Positions 18,159 through 27,320 of a DNA stretch of 64,000 nucleotides are shown one piece after another; positions within the stretch are counted from its first letter, which is position 1, and each line of letters begins with the position of its first letter. The notes beneath the pieces are model-generated. The model made no database searches, was not told where the DNA came from, and worked only from the letters and a program-made list of their open reading frames with translations. The position numbers and the translations under genes are program-made. Origin of the DNA: JADCRZ01 sp037718865 (lineage in GTDB: Bacteria; Bacteroidota; Bacteroidia; Chitinophagales; Chitinophagaceae); contig JBBJMP010000028.1 in the NCBI GenBank assembly GCA_037718865.1, positions 10,325-74,324 on the forward strand. Direction: 5' to 3'.

Positions 18159-21100
18159 TTATCTGAAGTTTATATTGATTCCAAAAAGAATAGTTTTCAC
18201 CTGCGGATATAAACCACCGCTGCTTAACGGTGTTTCCGGATCAAAAGCATAGAAGAAATCTGTTTGTGTAAACAGGTTATCGGCGGAAACATACAATCGC
18301 AGCCTTTGTATTTTGGCCTTACTAGTAAGGGCTAACGGTAAAGTATAACCGATCTGAACATTTTTTAACCGGAGGTATGCAGCGTTTTCCATCCAGTAGG
18401 TTGACAACCGCTGGTTATGAGAAAGCTGATACGTAAACCGAGGGTAACTGGCGTCTGTATTATCCGGCGTCCACCGGTCGTAGTGGATCCGCTGCGGGTT
18501 AGAAGATTCGTTGAACAGGGCCTGGCGCGCGGGGCCCAGTATATAACCGTTGCCCTTGCCGACCCCCTGCAGGAAAAAAGCAAAGTCAACGCCCAGGTAG
18601 TCCACATTACCCCGCAGGGCATAGGAATAACGTGGGAAGGGATCCCCGATTACCTTCCTGTCCTTATCCAGCGTTATTTTTCCATCCCCGTCAAGGTCCC
18701 GGTAGATCAGGTCTCCCGGCATGGTATTGTTTCTATCCGCATCCAGTACCGGGAACAGTGGGGCGTATTTGCTGGTGGCCCTGTCGTAACTAAAATCGGC
18801 AATCTGTGCGATGCCGTTTGAAACAAGTCCGTAAAAGGCGTCGATCGGGTACCCGACTATTCTTACCTGGTCACCGATAGACGGAGGAACGCCGCCAAGG
18901 CTGGTCACTGTATTTTTGACATCCGAAACATTGAAGCGTAACCCGTACCTGGCCTGGCCTATCCGGTCATTCCAGCCAGTATTGATTTCCCATCCTTTGT
19001 TTTCAACAGAACCCGCATTCTGGGGTGGCTCAGGCACGCCAAGTACGTCGGGAAGCGGAACGGTAAGCAGGATGTCATTGGTGGTTTTTATGAAATAGTC
19101 AGCTGAAACGGATAACCTGTCATTGAGGAAACTGAGGTCTATTCCGAGGTCGGTCATATTGATGGATTCCCAGCGAAGACCGGGATTGGCTGCGGCATTT
19201 TGGGCGAACCCTAATGTGAGTATACCGCCAATGGGCATGGTGCCTACGGCCTGAATCACCGAAAGATAGGGAGAATACTGAGTGCTTCCTGAAGATACCC
19301 GCTGGTTACCCAACTTACCCCAGGACCCGCGGATCTTTGCGTTACCCATAATGTGTTTGAGGGGTTTCATAAAAGGCTCCTCCGAAATACGCCATCCTGC
19401 AGAAACGGAAGGATACACATCCCACCGGTTACCCGGTGCAAACCGGGAAGAACCGTCATACCTGAAATTGGATTCGATTAAATATCTTCCCCTGAACATA
19501 TAATTGACTCTTCCAAAAAAGGACTGAAGCGCCCAATGGAAGGCGTCGGAGTTGTTTAACTGGTTTTCTGTTCCGATAGCCAGAACCGGCAATTGTTCAG
19601 TCACCAGGTTCTGGCGGCTGGCATTGAAGTTTTCGCTTTGGTTCAGTTCAAAAGAGTAACCACCTAATAACTTGATATCATGATTTGCCAATTTTGCGGA
19701 ATAATCCAGCTGGGCGAACATGTTTTGGTAGCGGTTTACGTAATCCCGGCTTTCGATACGGTTTACAGGGTTGTTGGTGTACCACAGGTCACCGCTATCC
19801 GGGAAATAATAACGGACAGTCCTGATCTGTTCATTTCGCTTCGAATTGTCCATGATCATACCGTATTGAACTTTGGCAGATAATCCCTTAACAATGTTCA
19901 GCACGCCATTTACATTTAAAGAAGTCTGTTGCGAGTTAAACTTGTCTAACCCCGCAACGGAGGCTGTGGCAACAGGGTTCTGCGAACCTCCCCCATAACC
20001 CCAATTTCCATTTGTAAACCTTACGGGTACCAGCGGTGAGATTTGGTGGGCACTGTAAATGACTCCCCCATTCTGGCTGGTTCCTGTATTCGGTTCTCTA
20101 TAAAACCTATCGATATAACCTATGTTGGCGTCTACCTGTAACCGGTCGAACAATTCGGTATTCAATCGCAAACGAACGTTATGCCGGGCGGCTGAATATC
20201 CATCGCCTGTTACCAGGCCGTCCTGATCAAGATACCCGTAAGAGAGGTAATAGCCCGACTTTGAATTTCCTCCGTTGACACTTACATTATGATTCTGCTG
20301 CGGAGCGGAAGACTTAAAAATTTCCTTTATCCAGTTTGTATTGGCAAAATAATTAGGGTCAGTACCATTTCTTGCTTTTTCAATTTGTTCAGCCGTATAG
20401 GTAGGTGTTCGGCCAACATTTCGCTGCGATTCATTCAGCAATTCCATGTATTCGGGAGAGCCGAGGAAATTCGCCTGGGCCGTGGGCTTTTGAATGCCGT
20501 AATAATAAGAATAACTGATCGTTGGCCTGTTACCTGCTTTGCCTCTTTTAGTGGTGATCAGTATAACACCGTTAGCAGCCTGTGAACCATAGATGGCCGC
20601 AGAGGCGGCGTCTTTCAATACAGAAACGCTTTCTATATCATCAGGGTTAATATTATCCATGCTTTGCTGGATCCCATCTATCACCACCAGGGGATTGGCG
20701 TCTCCGATGGTTCCTATGCCACGTATGCGGATGCTTCCCCCGGTAAGTCCGGGGCGTGGGTTGGTTGCCCTAATAGTGAGGCCGGGAATCAGTCCCTGTA
20801 AACCGGAAGACACTGAAGTCACGGGCCGGTTTTCCAGTTCTTTGCCACTGATGGCATCAACGGCACCGGTCAGGTTTATTTTTTTCTGGGTGCCATATCC
20901 GACTACGACTACCTGTTCCAGCTGCCTCGTTTCCTCGTCCATAATTACATTTAATGTATTGCGATTATTCACCGCCTGTTCTATGGTGGTAAATCCTGTA
21001 TAGGAAAATACCAGTATAACCTGGCCGCTGGGAGCTGTTATTGAGTATTTTCCACTTTCGTCGGTCGTCGTACCTGCTGAAGTACCCTGAACGGTTACGG

Positions 21101-21296
21101 TCACTCCTTCCAGTGGCAGGTTAGTTTTCGCGACTGTAACGGTGCCGCTCACCTGAAAAGCCGGCGCCTTATCCGGGGTTGTAATGTCGGGGTATTTGTC
21201 AGCAGCAATAAGCTCAGCACTTAATGCGGGGACCAGCAGCGACAGCACGAAAAACAACCACCTGCCCGTAATTCGTGAGTATATGTTTGATATCAT
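18159..21296 (-). CDS. SusC/RagA family TonB-dependent outer membrane transporter
   Basis: 1,045 residues. The signal sequence covers about residues 1-32. A carboxypeptidase-regulatory-like domain follows (VSGTVTVAKTNLPLEGVTV). The plug has VVVGYGTQKKINLTGAVD and SAAIYGSQAANGVILITTK, and the beta-barrel ends in NINFR. It is the first gene of a susC-susD-EEP operon. The two SusC proteins in this window diverge through the barrel, so they probably carry different cargo. The substrate is unknown. Confidence 0.93.
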   Translation of the reverse strand: MISNIYSRITGRWLFFVLSLLVPALSAELIAADKYPDITTPDKAPAFQVSGTVTVAKTNLPLEGVTVTVQGTSAGTTTDESGKYSITAPSGQVILVFSYTGFTTIEQAVNNRNTLNVIMDEETRQLEQVVVVGYGTQKKINLTGAVDAISGKELENRPVTSVSSGLQGLIPGLTIRATNPRPGLTGGSIRIRGIGTIGDANPLVVIDGIQQSMDNINPDDIESVSVLKDAASAAIYGSQAANGVILITTKRGKAGNRPTISYSYYYGIQKPTAQANFLGSPEYMELLNESQRNVGRTPTYTAEQIEKARNGTDPNYFANTNWIKEIFKSSAPQQNHNVSVNGGNSKSGYYLSYGYLDQDGLVTGDGYSAARHNVRLRLNTELFDRLQVDANIGYIDRFYREPNTGTSQNGGVIYSAHQISPLVPVRFTNGNWGYGGGSQNPVATASVAGLDKFNSQQTSLNVNGVLNIVKGLSAKVQYGMIMDNSKRNEQIRTVRYYFPDSGDLWYTNNPVNRIESRDYVNRYQNMFAQLDYSAKLANHDIKLLGGYSFELNQSENFNASRQNLVTEQLPVLAIGTENQLNNSDAFHWALQSFFGRVNYMFRGRYLIESNFRYDGSSRFAPGNRWDVYPSVSAGWRISEEPFMKPLKHIMGNAKIRGSWGKLGNQRVSSGSTQYSPYLSVIQAVGTMPIGGILTLGFAQNAAANPGLRWESINMTDLGIDLSFLNDRLSVSADYFIKTTNDILLTVPLPDVLGVPEPPQNAGSVENKGWEINTGWNDRIGQARYGLRFNVSDVKNTVTSLGGVPPSIGDQVRIVGYPIDAFYGLVSNGIAQIADFSYDRATSKYAPLFPVLDADRNNTMPGDLIYRDLDGDGKITLDKDRKVIGDPFPRYSYALRGNVDYLGVDFAFFLQGVGKGNGYILGPARQALFNESSNPQRIHYDRWTPDNTDASYPRFTYQLSHNQRLSTYWMENAAYLRLKNVQIGYTLPLALTSKAKIQRLRLYVSADNLFTQTDFFYAFDPETPLSSGGLYPQVKTILFGININFR

Positions 21297-21596
21297 ATCA
21301 GTTGAGTTTGGCTTGGCATTAAATAGTCTTTGCTGAGAATATGTACATCCATTTCAAAGGCAAGTGTTTCCGGTTTCACCCGGCACCGGTAAAGGTCCCG
21401 GTATTTGTTACCACAGGGCACGATTGATGAGTATAAAATTACAGGGTTTGACCGACCGGTTAAATTATTATTGAATTAATTATTAAACTATTGCCGGAAC
21501 CGGGAGGTTCATATCATACAAAAATAGAATCAGAAGACCGTGCGGTGGTTTGGTGAAAACACCAACCCCGGGAAATTACATTCGCACATCCGCACA
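21297..21596. other. 300-bp intergenic region with a palindromic repeat (GTGGTTGGTG family, copy 1)
   Basis: This gap is the 5' flank of susC and the 3' flank of the DUF6986 gene. At 21538-21572 it holds one copy, in the minus orientation, of the GTGGTTGGTG...CACCAACCAC hairpin family also seen at 28193 and 61888. No convincing -33/-7 promoter pair for susC was found. The rest shows nothing recognisable. Confidence 0.5.
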
Positions 21597-23024
21597 TCAT
21601 TTCCTTCTTCCCTCCAGAATACGGTAAAAGGAACGTGTCCGGATCTCATCTACGGTTAACCCGGTAGCCAAAACTTCTTCTTCCGTGACCGCTCCGCAGT
21701 TCATTGCTTTGAGAAAAAAATTGAGTAATCCCTGCCCGGTAGCCGCATCATCAAATATGTCGCCGGTGAGCGTTGAAATGGCCGCACGGTCAACAAAAGT
21801 TTTCAGGCGAAACAGGGCGTCTTCATAACTGCTTAAAAAGAAATTATACGTTGCAGCATAACGCATGGGCAGCTGGGCCGGATTCAGGTCCCACCCCTGA
21901 TAAAATCCATTAACCAGTGAATGGGTGGTATGAGCAAATGCGGTTCGCCAGGCATTATGGACAGACTCCCTGTTTTCAGACAATTGTTCATAACTGAGGT
22001 TATCACCACGGTGCTTCGGCAGGGGCATTATGTTTGTTGCACCGTCTGAAAGAAATATGCCGGTTCCTCCCAACGCCACCTTAGTCATATGATGGGCAAA
22101 GTCACATACGGGGTGAGACATGGTCTGGTACTTCGCCGTGATACCGCAGGAAGCAGTATAATCGTAGGTGCCGAAATGAGCGGCAACACACCTTCCCTCA
22201 GCCGCCCGGATGATGCGCATTAAGGGATTGCGGCCTTCATCATCCATAATGATCTGAGTGGCCTCCACCATCGTTTCCATTTTAAGGCTGCCGGCTTCCA
22301 GCTTATTTTCAATTTCCAGCATCTCGAGTAGCCTTACCAGCGTAATCATCTGTTCAGGTATAGTTACTTTCGGCAACATCACCACGAAGTTTTGAGGAAG
22401 TACGCCGTTTGTCCTTTCCAGTAAGGCGGTTAAAAAAAGGTCGAGTGTACGTACACTTCGGTGTTTCAGGTCTTCTGTGAACGGTTTGATGCGTATACCC
22501 ACAAAGGGAGAGATAGTATTGAGTTTCATGCCCGTTGCCAGTTCGCCGGCCGCCTGAACGGCTATCGCATCTTCTTCTTCATCTGGCCTGTTACCGAAGC
22601 CATCTTCAAAATCTATCCTGAAATCTTCGACAGGTTCATTTTTAAATTTACGAATGATCTTATTATATACCGTATACGGTAACCAGGCATATTCCTGTTT
22701 CCTTTGCGCTTCATTGATAGCATCCAGCTTATGAGTAAGCGCTTCAATATCCGCTTGCAGGTAAGGAAGGTGCTCATATCCCTGAAGCTGGAGTACTTTG
22801 GCAAGCACTACGAAATTGGGCGCATAGGTCTGAAGGCTTCTCAACGCAACCTTACCCATTTTTACACAGGTATCTGCCTTAAAGAGGTTGGCGCCGCCGT
22901 ATACGGTATGCACAGGTTGCCTGTCTGGCCTATCGCCGGGATACAATTTTTGAAACCGGAGGTTGGCAGTCTTCAGCTCATTTAACCAATGATCAGTTTC
23001 GCTGTTTTTAAGGGAAAGTTTCAT
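21597..23024 (-). CDS. DUF6986 / HpcH-HpaI aldolase-like protein in the uricolytic operon
   Basis: 475 residues, no signal peptide. The sequence fits the DUF6986 group of the HpcH/HpaI aldolase - citrate lyase beta TIM-barrel superfamily. Recognisable are DFEDGFGNRPDEEEDAI (the acidic metal-binding strand of that superfamily), GIRIKPF, MLPKVTIPEQM (the superfamily K-V segment) and AAHFGTYDYTASCGI. It is the last gene of the allantoin operon, about 26 bp after HIU hydrolase. The superfamily makes or breaks C-C bonds with metal, often with glyoxylate or pyruvate, and glyoxylate is the end product of this pathway. A role in glyoxylate disposal or ureidoglycolate turnover is inference. Confidence 0.75.
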   Translation of the reverse strand: MKLSLKNSETDHWLNELKTANLRFQKLYPGDRPDRQPVHTVYGGANLFKADTCVKMGKVALRSLQTYAPNFVVLAKVLQLQGYEHLPYLQADIEALTHKLDAINEAQRKQEYAWLPYTVYNKIIRKFKNEPVEDFRIDFEDGFGNRPDEEEDAIAVQAAGELATGMKLNTISPFVGIRIKPFTEDLKHRSVRTLDLFLTALLERTNGVLPQNFVVMLPKVTIPEQMITLVRLLEMLEIENKLEAGSLKMETMVEATQIIMDDEGRNPLMRIIRAAEGRCVAAHFGTYDYTASCGITAKYQTMSHPVCDFAHHMTKVALGGTGIFLSDGATNIMPLPKHRGDNLSYEQLSENRESVHNAWRTAFAHTTHSLVNGFYQGWDLNPAQLPMRYAATYNFFLSSYEDALFRLKTFVDRAAISTLTGDIFDDAATGQGLLNFFLKAMNCGAVTEEEVLATGLTVDEIRTRSFYRILEGRRK

Positions 23025-23050
23025 AGATATTAGTAAGAAAGTAACGGTGA

Positions 23051-23389
23051 TCAGGAACCGCGATAAGAGGTATACCCGAAAGGAGTCAGGAGTAAAGGAA
23101 TGTGGTAATGGTCTTCATTAAGCAGCTCAAAAGCGATTTCAATGAACGGATAAAAGGTTGCTGTGGAAAACCGCTCGAAATATTCCTTAGTTAAAAATTT
23201 TAATTTAAAGATGCCAGGTTTTAATACTATGTCATCAGCGACCAAGTCGGAAACCCTTCCATCATTGCCTGTTACACTTACCCCGATTTGTTTCCAGTCA
23301 TCATTTTCAAGTTGCAATAAAATTACAGGAACCCCTAATGCGGGGCGGCCCCTGGTTATATCCAGAATATGCGAAGTAATATGGCTCAT
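23051..23389 (-). CDS. uraH: 5-hydroxyisourate hydrolase (transthyretin-like)
   Basis: 112 residues, the normal length for the cytoplasmic enzyme. The N-terminus ITSHILDITRGRPALGVPV holds the conserved His-containing motif. The C-terminus ends in the diagnostic YRGS tetrapeptide. It hydrolyses 5-hydroxyisourate to OHCU, the second step of urate degradation. Its ATG overlaps the TGA of the OHCU decarboxylase gene by 4 bp, which implies translational coupling. No signal peptide is present. Confidence 0.95.
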   Translation of the reverse strand: MSHITSHILDITRGRPALGVPVILLQLENDDWKQIGVSVTGNDGRVSDLVADDIVLKPGIFKLKFLTKEYFERFSTATFYPFIEIAFELLNEDHYHIPLLLTPFGYTSYRGS

Positions 23390-23892
23390 AATCTTAATAA
23401 TTTCTGTAATCTATGGATAGTTATTTTATGCTGCTCATTCATGGCAGTCTTTATTTCTTCTCCGGGAGACCGCGACAACCTTACATGCAGGATATCAAGC
23501 AGTTCTACCGCCGTTTTTCCCGAGGCAAAAACGATAAAAATATAGCCAAATTTCTCTTCATATACCGTATTGTATGTTATTAATGCCTGAAGTACTTCGG
23601 GTGTTGCCTGGTTTACAGAAGCCTGTTCTCCTTCAGCCCATTGGTGGCTTCCTGAAAACTTTTTTTGTAACCCTGCGAGGTCACCTATTTTCGGATGATA
23701 GCTGAAAGCTTCCTTCCAGTCTTTTTCGCCGCATTCCAGCCATTTTTTACCTGCCAATTCAAATAATTCCTGTTCGTCTTTTAGCGGGAAGCCAGCACAC
23801 ATTTTTTCCACCCAAACGCCTGAACCGCAACATTGGATAAGTGACAGGTGTAACCGGGTTTTATCCAGCGCATTTAATTCGGTTAAAGTCAT
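23386..23892 (-). CDS. uraD: 2-oxo-4-hydroxy-4-carboxy-5-ureidoimidazoline (OHCU) decarboxylase
   Basis: 168 residues, all-helical family. The catalytic motif HPKIGD starts at His66. It decarboxylates OHCU to (S)-allantoin, completing stereospecific urate breakdown. It is flanked by ureidoglycine aminohydrolase (9-bp gap upstream) and HIU hydrolase (4-bp overlap downstream). This order of steps 3 and 2 within one operon fits co-regulation with the divergent urate oxidase. Confidence 0.93.
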   Translation of the reverse strand: MTLTELNALDKTRLHLSLIQCCGSGVWVEKMCAGFPLKDEQELFELAGKKWLECGEKDWKEAFSYHPKIGDLAGLQKKFSGSHQWAEGEQASVNQATPEVLQALITYNTVYEEKFGYIFIVFASGKTAVELLDILHVRLSRSPGEEIKTAMNEQHKITIHRLQKLLRL

Positions 23893-23901
23893 TATTTTAT
23901 T

Positions 23902-24648
23902 TTATACCCAGGTTGGAAACCTGTTGACATTTTTATAATAAATATAAACGGCCGGCTCTTTGCCCATAGCGGTAAACCATTGAGGGCAGTAAGGAGCCAT
24001 CCAGATGCAATCACCCTTTTTTACGGGATACCAATCATTATCCAGGCGATATATACCCTGACCTTGCAAATACATAAGTCCATGCTCCATGATATGGGTT
24101 TCCACAAAAGGAAGATGACCTCCGGGATCGTATGTAAAAATGTTTACAGCCATGTCAAAAGATAAGTGACCGGGCAAAAGCAACTGCAGCCGCAGGTTGG
24201 GATCATCCAGATAAGTAACACCTTCAATAGCGGATGCATCACCAAAAATCACAGCCGGAACATCATACAAATCCAGCTTCTCATATCTTTTGTGGAAACT
24301 AAGGATCTGCGTTCCATCTTCGGGGTTTTCAAAAAGGTATTCGTTTTGGACAGGAACATATACGTATTGTCCCCCGGAGACCATTTTTTCTGCACCGCTG
24401 ATCGAAGCCTTGCATTTTCCTTCCAGGACGTAAAAGAATATCTGTGCATCTTTGGTTAGTCCGGTAATTCTGCCACCCTTCCCCATCGTGATCAGCGTCT
24501 GGCAGAGACTGGCTCCCATCTTTTCATTGATGATAACATTCACCATAACGTTCGTCCAGCCAGGGACAGAACTATTCACATATCCGTCAGGACAAATAAG
24601 CGCATGATTCTTTTTAACCATTGATCTCGTAAGGGCTGAGATTTCCAT
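23902..24648 (-). CDS. allE: (S)-ureidoglycine aminohydrolase (bicupin)
   Basis: 248 residues made of two cupin domains. The N-terminal part includes VMVNVIINEKMGASLCQTLI. The C-terminal cupin carries the metal-site signature FVETHIMEHGLMYLQGQGIY and ends in GDCIWMAPYCPQWF. The family (YlbA/UGHY) is manganese-dependent and converts (S)-ureidoglycine to (S)-ureidoglycolate and ammonia. It directly abuts the stop of allantoate amidohydrolase (0-bp gap), the enzyme that makes its substrate. Confidence 0.92.
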   Translation of the reverse strand: MEISALTRSMVKKNHALICPDGYVNSSVPGWTNVMVNVIINEKMGASLCQTLITMGKGGRITGLTKDAQIFFYVLEGKCKASISGAEKMVSGGQYVYVPVQNEYLFENPEDGTQILSFHKRYEKLDLYDVPAVIFGDASAIEGVTYLDDPNLRLQLLLPGHLSFDMAVNIFTYDPGGHLPFVETHIMEHGLMYLQGQGIYRLDNDWYPVKKGDCIWMAPYCPQWFTAMGKEPAVYIYYKNVNRFPTWV

Positions 24649-25893
24649 TTAAGTCTTTTTAGTATTTTTCAGATGATCAATAAATCCATCGGCAACATGG
24701 ATGGCGGCTTCTATATCTCCGGCTTCTACGTTTTCGAGCGGATGATGGCTGATGCCTTTATAACATCGCACAAACAGCATACAAACCGGCGCGACGGCGG
24801 AGATGGCGACAGCGTCATGCCCGGCTCCGCTTACCAAAGAAATAATCTCGTACCCTGCATCGTAGATTGCGCTTGCCAGGCACTGGTTCATTACTTCATT
24901 ACACGAAACCGGTTTACTTTCCTGTACCCGCTTCCACTCAATGACAATATTACGTTTAATACACACAGCTTCGAAAACGGCCTGCAGGTTTCGATGTGAT
25001 ATTTCCAGAAAAGACGCATCACTGCTGCGCAGGTCAAGACTGCAGACCGCAATGCCGGGAATCACGTTGCTTGCCGCATTTTCCAGATTTATTTTGCCTA
25101 TGGTAGCTGTTAATTTGCCATTGCTGTCAAGGGCCATTTTTTCCGTCTGCAGTATACATTCACAAGCACAACACAACGCGTCCCTGCGTTTATCCATAGA
25201 AACGGTGCCGGCATGTCCGGCTTCTCCTTTAAAATGAATTTCCACGCGGCTTTGCCCTGCAATGTCTGAAACCAGTGCAACCGGAATGTTTTTTTCATAA
25301 AGCACAGGGCCCTGTTCAATATGGATTTCAAAATATCCCAACCAATCCTCAACCGGTATGGCATCTGCTTTCAGACGCCCTGCATCTCCACCCATTTCCT
25401 CTATCACGTCTTGCACGGTTCTACCTTTGGTGTCGGGACTTTGCAACAGTTCCTGATCGAAGCAGCCGGCAACGACCTTACTGCCCAGGTAGGTTGTGTG
25501 GAAACGTACGCCTTCCTCATCGCAAAAAGCGATCAGTTCAATGTTGAAGGGCAACGATGAATTTTTTTCGATCACCTGTTCAACCATATCCAAACCCATG
25601 ATGACGCCCAGGGGGCCGTCAAACCTTCCCGCATTTATGACGGTATCAATGTGAGAAGCAATGACCAGTGTTTTCGCACCACTTTCACCGCAGTTCCTCC
25701 TACCCCTGACATTGCCGATATTATCAACCCTGGTTTGCAGGCCGGCATCATTCATCCATGATTGTACTTTTTTAACCGCTTCCCTGAAAGCGTCCGATCC
25801 GAAGGTGCGCGTGATGGCATGCCGATCTTCGCTGCATAGAGATAATTCTCCTATCCTTTCCAGTATTTTTTTTGTGCGGCTATGCTCATTCAT
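24649..25893 (-). CDS. allC: allantoate amidohydrolase (M20 peptidase family)
   Basis: 414 residues. M20/AllC zinc-site motifs are visible: ASHIDTVINAGRFDGPLG (His and bridging Asp), FCDEEGVRF (Glu) and FEIHIEQGPVL (His). A lid domain follows, and GAGHDA lies near the C-terminus. The enzyme hydrolyses allantoate to (S)-ureidoglycine, CO2 and ammonia. Ureidoglycolate amidohydrolase and N-carbamoyl amino acid hydrolase are close relatives. Assignment to allantoate rests on position between allantoinase (8-bp overlap) and ureidoglycine aminohydrolase. Confidence 0.88.
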   Translation of the reverse strand: MNEHSRTKKILERIGELSLCSEDRHAITRTFGSDAFREAVKKVQSWMNDAGLQTRVDNIGNVRGRRNCGESGAKTLVIASHIDTVINAGRFDGPLGVIMGLDMVEQVIEKNSSLPFNIELIAFCDEEGVRFHTTYLGSKVVAGCFDQELLQSPDTKGRTVQDVIEEMGGDAGRLKADAIPVEDWLGYFEIHIEQGPVLYEKNIPVALVSDIAGQSRVEIHFKGEAGHAGTVSMDKRRDALCCACECILQTEKMALDSNGKLTATIGKINLENAASNVIPGIAVCSLDLRSSDASFLEISHRNLQAVFEAVCIKRNIVIEWKRVQESKPVSCNEVMNQCLASAIYDAGYEIISLVSGAGHDAVAISAVAPVCMLFVRCYKGISHHPLENVEAGDIEAAIHVADGFIDHLKNTKKT

Positions 25894-27229
25894 CTGGATT
25901 ACGCATTACAATTTTTCCCTGGTTTGATACAGGGAACCGACCGTTGTCAAATACTTTTACTCCGCTTAAATAAGTCTGCTCCACCACCCCATATAGTTCC
26001 CGGTGCAAATAAGGAGTGATTTTGTGTTTATGAAAAATGATTTCGGGCAAAACCGTAAATGTTTTAGCCGGATTAAAAACCACCAGGTCGGCATCATAAC
26101 CTTTGGCTATTTTACCCTTGCTGTTTTGCAAGCCCATCAGACGTGCCGGCCCTTCACTTAACCATCTTATCAAACAGGTAATGTCTGCGTGATTTTTCCT
26201 GGCGACCGTCCACAAGGCAGGTAAAGAAAATTGAAGAGATGATATTCCTCCCCAGGCTTTAGTAAAATTGCCGCTTTCCAACTCTTTAAGGTTTGGAGGC
26301 GCAGGGGAATGGTCCGTGGCAACAAAATCAATGTAACCCTGCTCAAGTGCCTCCCATAATTGTTGGTTGTTCGCCTTGTCACGGATCGGCGGGGCACATT
26401 TAAAAACGGTTTTACCATCGGGTATATCCTCCGCATTAAAATAAAGATAATGCTGTGCCGTTTCAACGGTCAGCGGTAATCCTTGCTCTTTAGCGCGTAT
26501 TATCTGGCTTATGGAACCGGCGGATGACAGATGGACGATATGCACGGGGCAACGGTATTCTCCGCAAAGGCGGATCATTAACGCAATGGCATTATCTTCC
26601 CAGTCTGCGGGTCTTGATGCCAGATAGTCCTGGTATGAAAACACATCCGGCGCAGGCTGCTGCGGGGTCGACAGTTCGCAATGTACCAGCAAAGGCAGGT
26701 TAAAGCCGGCCATGACAGGCATGACCTTGTGCAGGTCCGTTTCTGTAACATTTGGAAAATCATCGATGCCGGAATGGGTGAGAAATGCCTTGAATCCCAA
26801 TACTCCCCTGCTCATTAATCCCCCGATATTATTTTCATTTCCGGGTACGATTCCGCCCCAGAATCCGCAGTTGGCGTGGAGTTGATTTTTGGCCGCCGCC
26901 AATTTTACTTCGAACGCAGGTACCGTTACAGTAACCGGCGAAGCATTTAATGGCATATCCGCCAGGGTTGTTATACCGCCTGCTATCGCAGCCTTTGTTG
27001 CGGTATCGAAGCCCTCCCAATCCGTCCTTCCCGGTTCATTGATATGCACATGCGGGTCGATGAGTCCGGGCAGCAGCATATTATCACCGATGTCAATCAC
27101 ATCTGGTCCTGCCTCTATGGTTGATTCGCTGACCACGTCAGCGATCAGGCCATCTTTTATCAGAACATAGGCCATCTTTACACCGTCCGGCATAACCGTA
27201 TTCCTGCTTTTTATGACCAGGTCGAACAT
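25886..27229 (-). CDS. allB: allantoinase
   Basis: 447 residues, cyclic amidohydrolase family. Metal-site motifs are DPHVHINEPGRTDWEGF (HxH), GFKAFL (the Lys that is carboxylated in family members), LVHCE, VHIVHLSSA and ATDHSPAP. It opens the hydantoin ring of allantoin to give allantoate. Dihydropyrimidinase/dihydroorotase relatives are less likely given the neighbours. It is the first gene of the six-gene minus-strand operon and is divergent from urate oxidase across a 91-bp gap containing a perfect palindrome. Confidence 0.93.
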   Translation of the reverse strand: MFDLVIKSRNTVMPDGVKMAYVLIKDGLIADVVSESTIEAGPDVIDIGDNMLLPGLIDPHVHINEPGRTDWEGFDTATKAAIAGGITTLADMPLNASPVTVTVPAFEVKLAAAKNQLHANCGFWGGIVPGNENNIGGLMSRGVLGFKAFLTHSGIDDFPNVTETDLHKVMPVMAGFNLPLLVHCELSTPQQPAPDVFSYQDYLASRPADWEDNAIALMIRLCGEYRCPVHIVHLSSAGSISQIIRAKEQGLPLTVETAQHYLYFNAEDIPDGKTVFKCAPPIRDKANNQQLWEALEQGYIDFVATDHSPAPPNLKELESGNFTKAWGGISSLQFSLPALWTVARKNHADITCLIRWLSEGPARLMGLQNSKGKIAKGYDADLVVFNPAKTFTVLPEIIFHKHKITPYLHRELYGVVEQTYLSGVKVFDNGRFPVSNQGKIVMRNPDE

Positions 27230-27264
27230 TTATTTTTTACGTTAATGAGATTGAACAATTCCCG

Positions 27265-27288
27265 ATAAAAATAGAACACTATTTTTAT
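27265..27288. promoter_or_regulatory. palindrome in the divergent allB/urate oxidase promoter region
   Basis: Perfect 10-bp arms, ATAAAAATAG and CTATTTTTAT, with a 4-nt spacer AACA. It is centred between the two divergent starts. Each arm contains TATTTTTA, the same -7-like octamer seen in the susC promoter, one copy per strand. It could be an operator for an uncharacterised regulator or paired divergent -7 boxes. No -33 TTG at the right distance was found for either direction. Confidence 0.5.
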
Positions 27289-27320
27289 ATGAGAACGCTT
27301 TTACCACCAAATAACCGGTT

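Noticed and set aside
20593..21003. 136-codon antisense frame in susC
   Set aside because: It mirrors the conserved plug region of susC, which explains the long open frame by codon bias alone.
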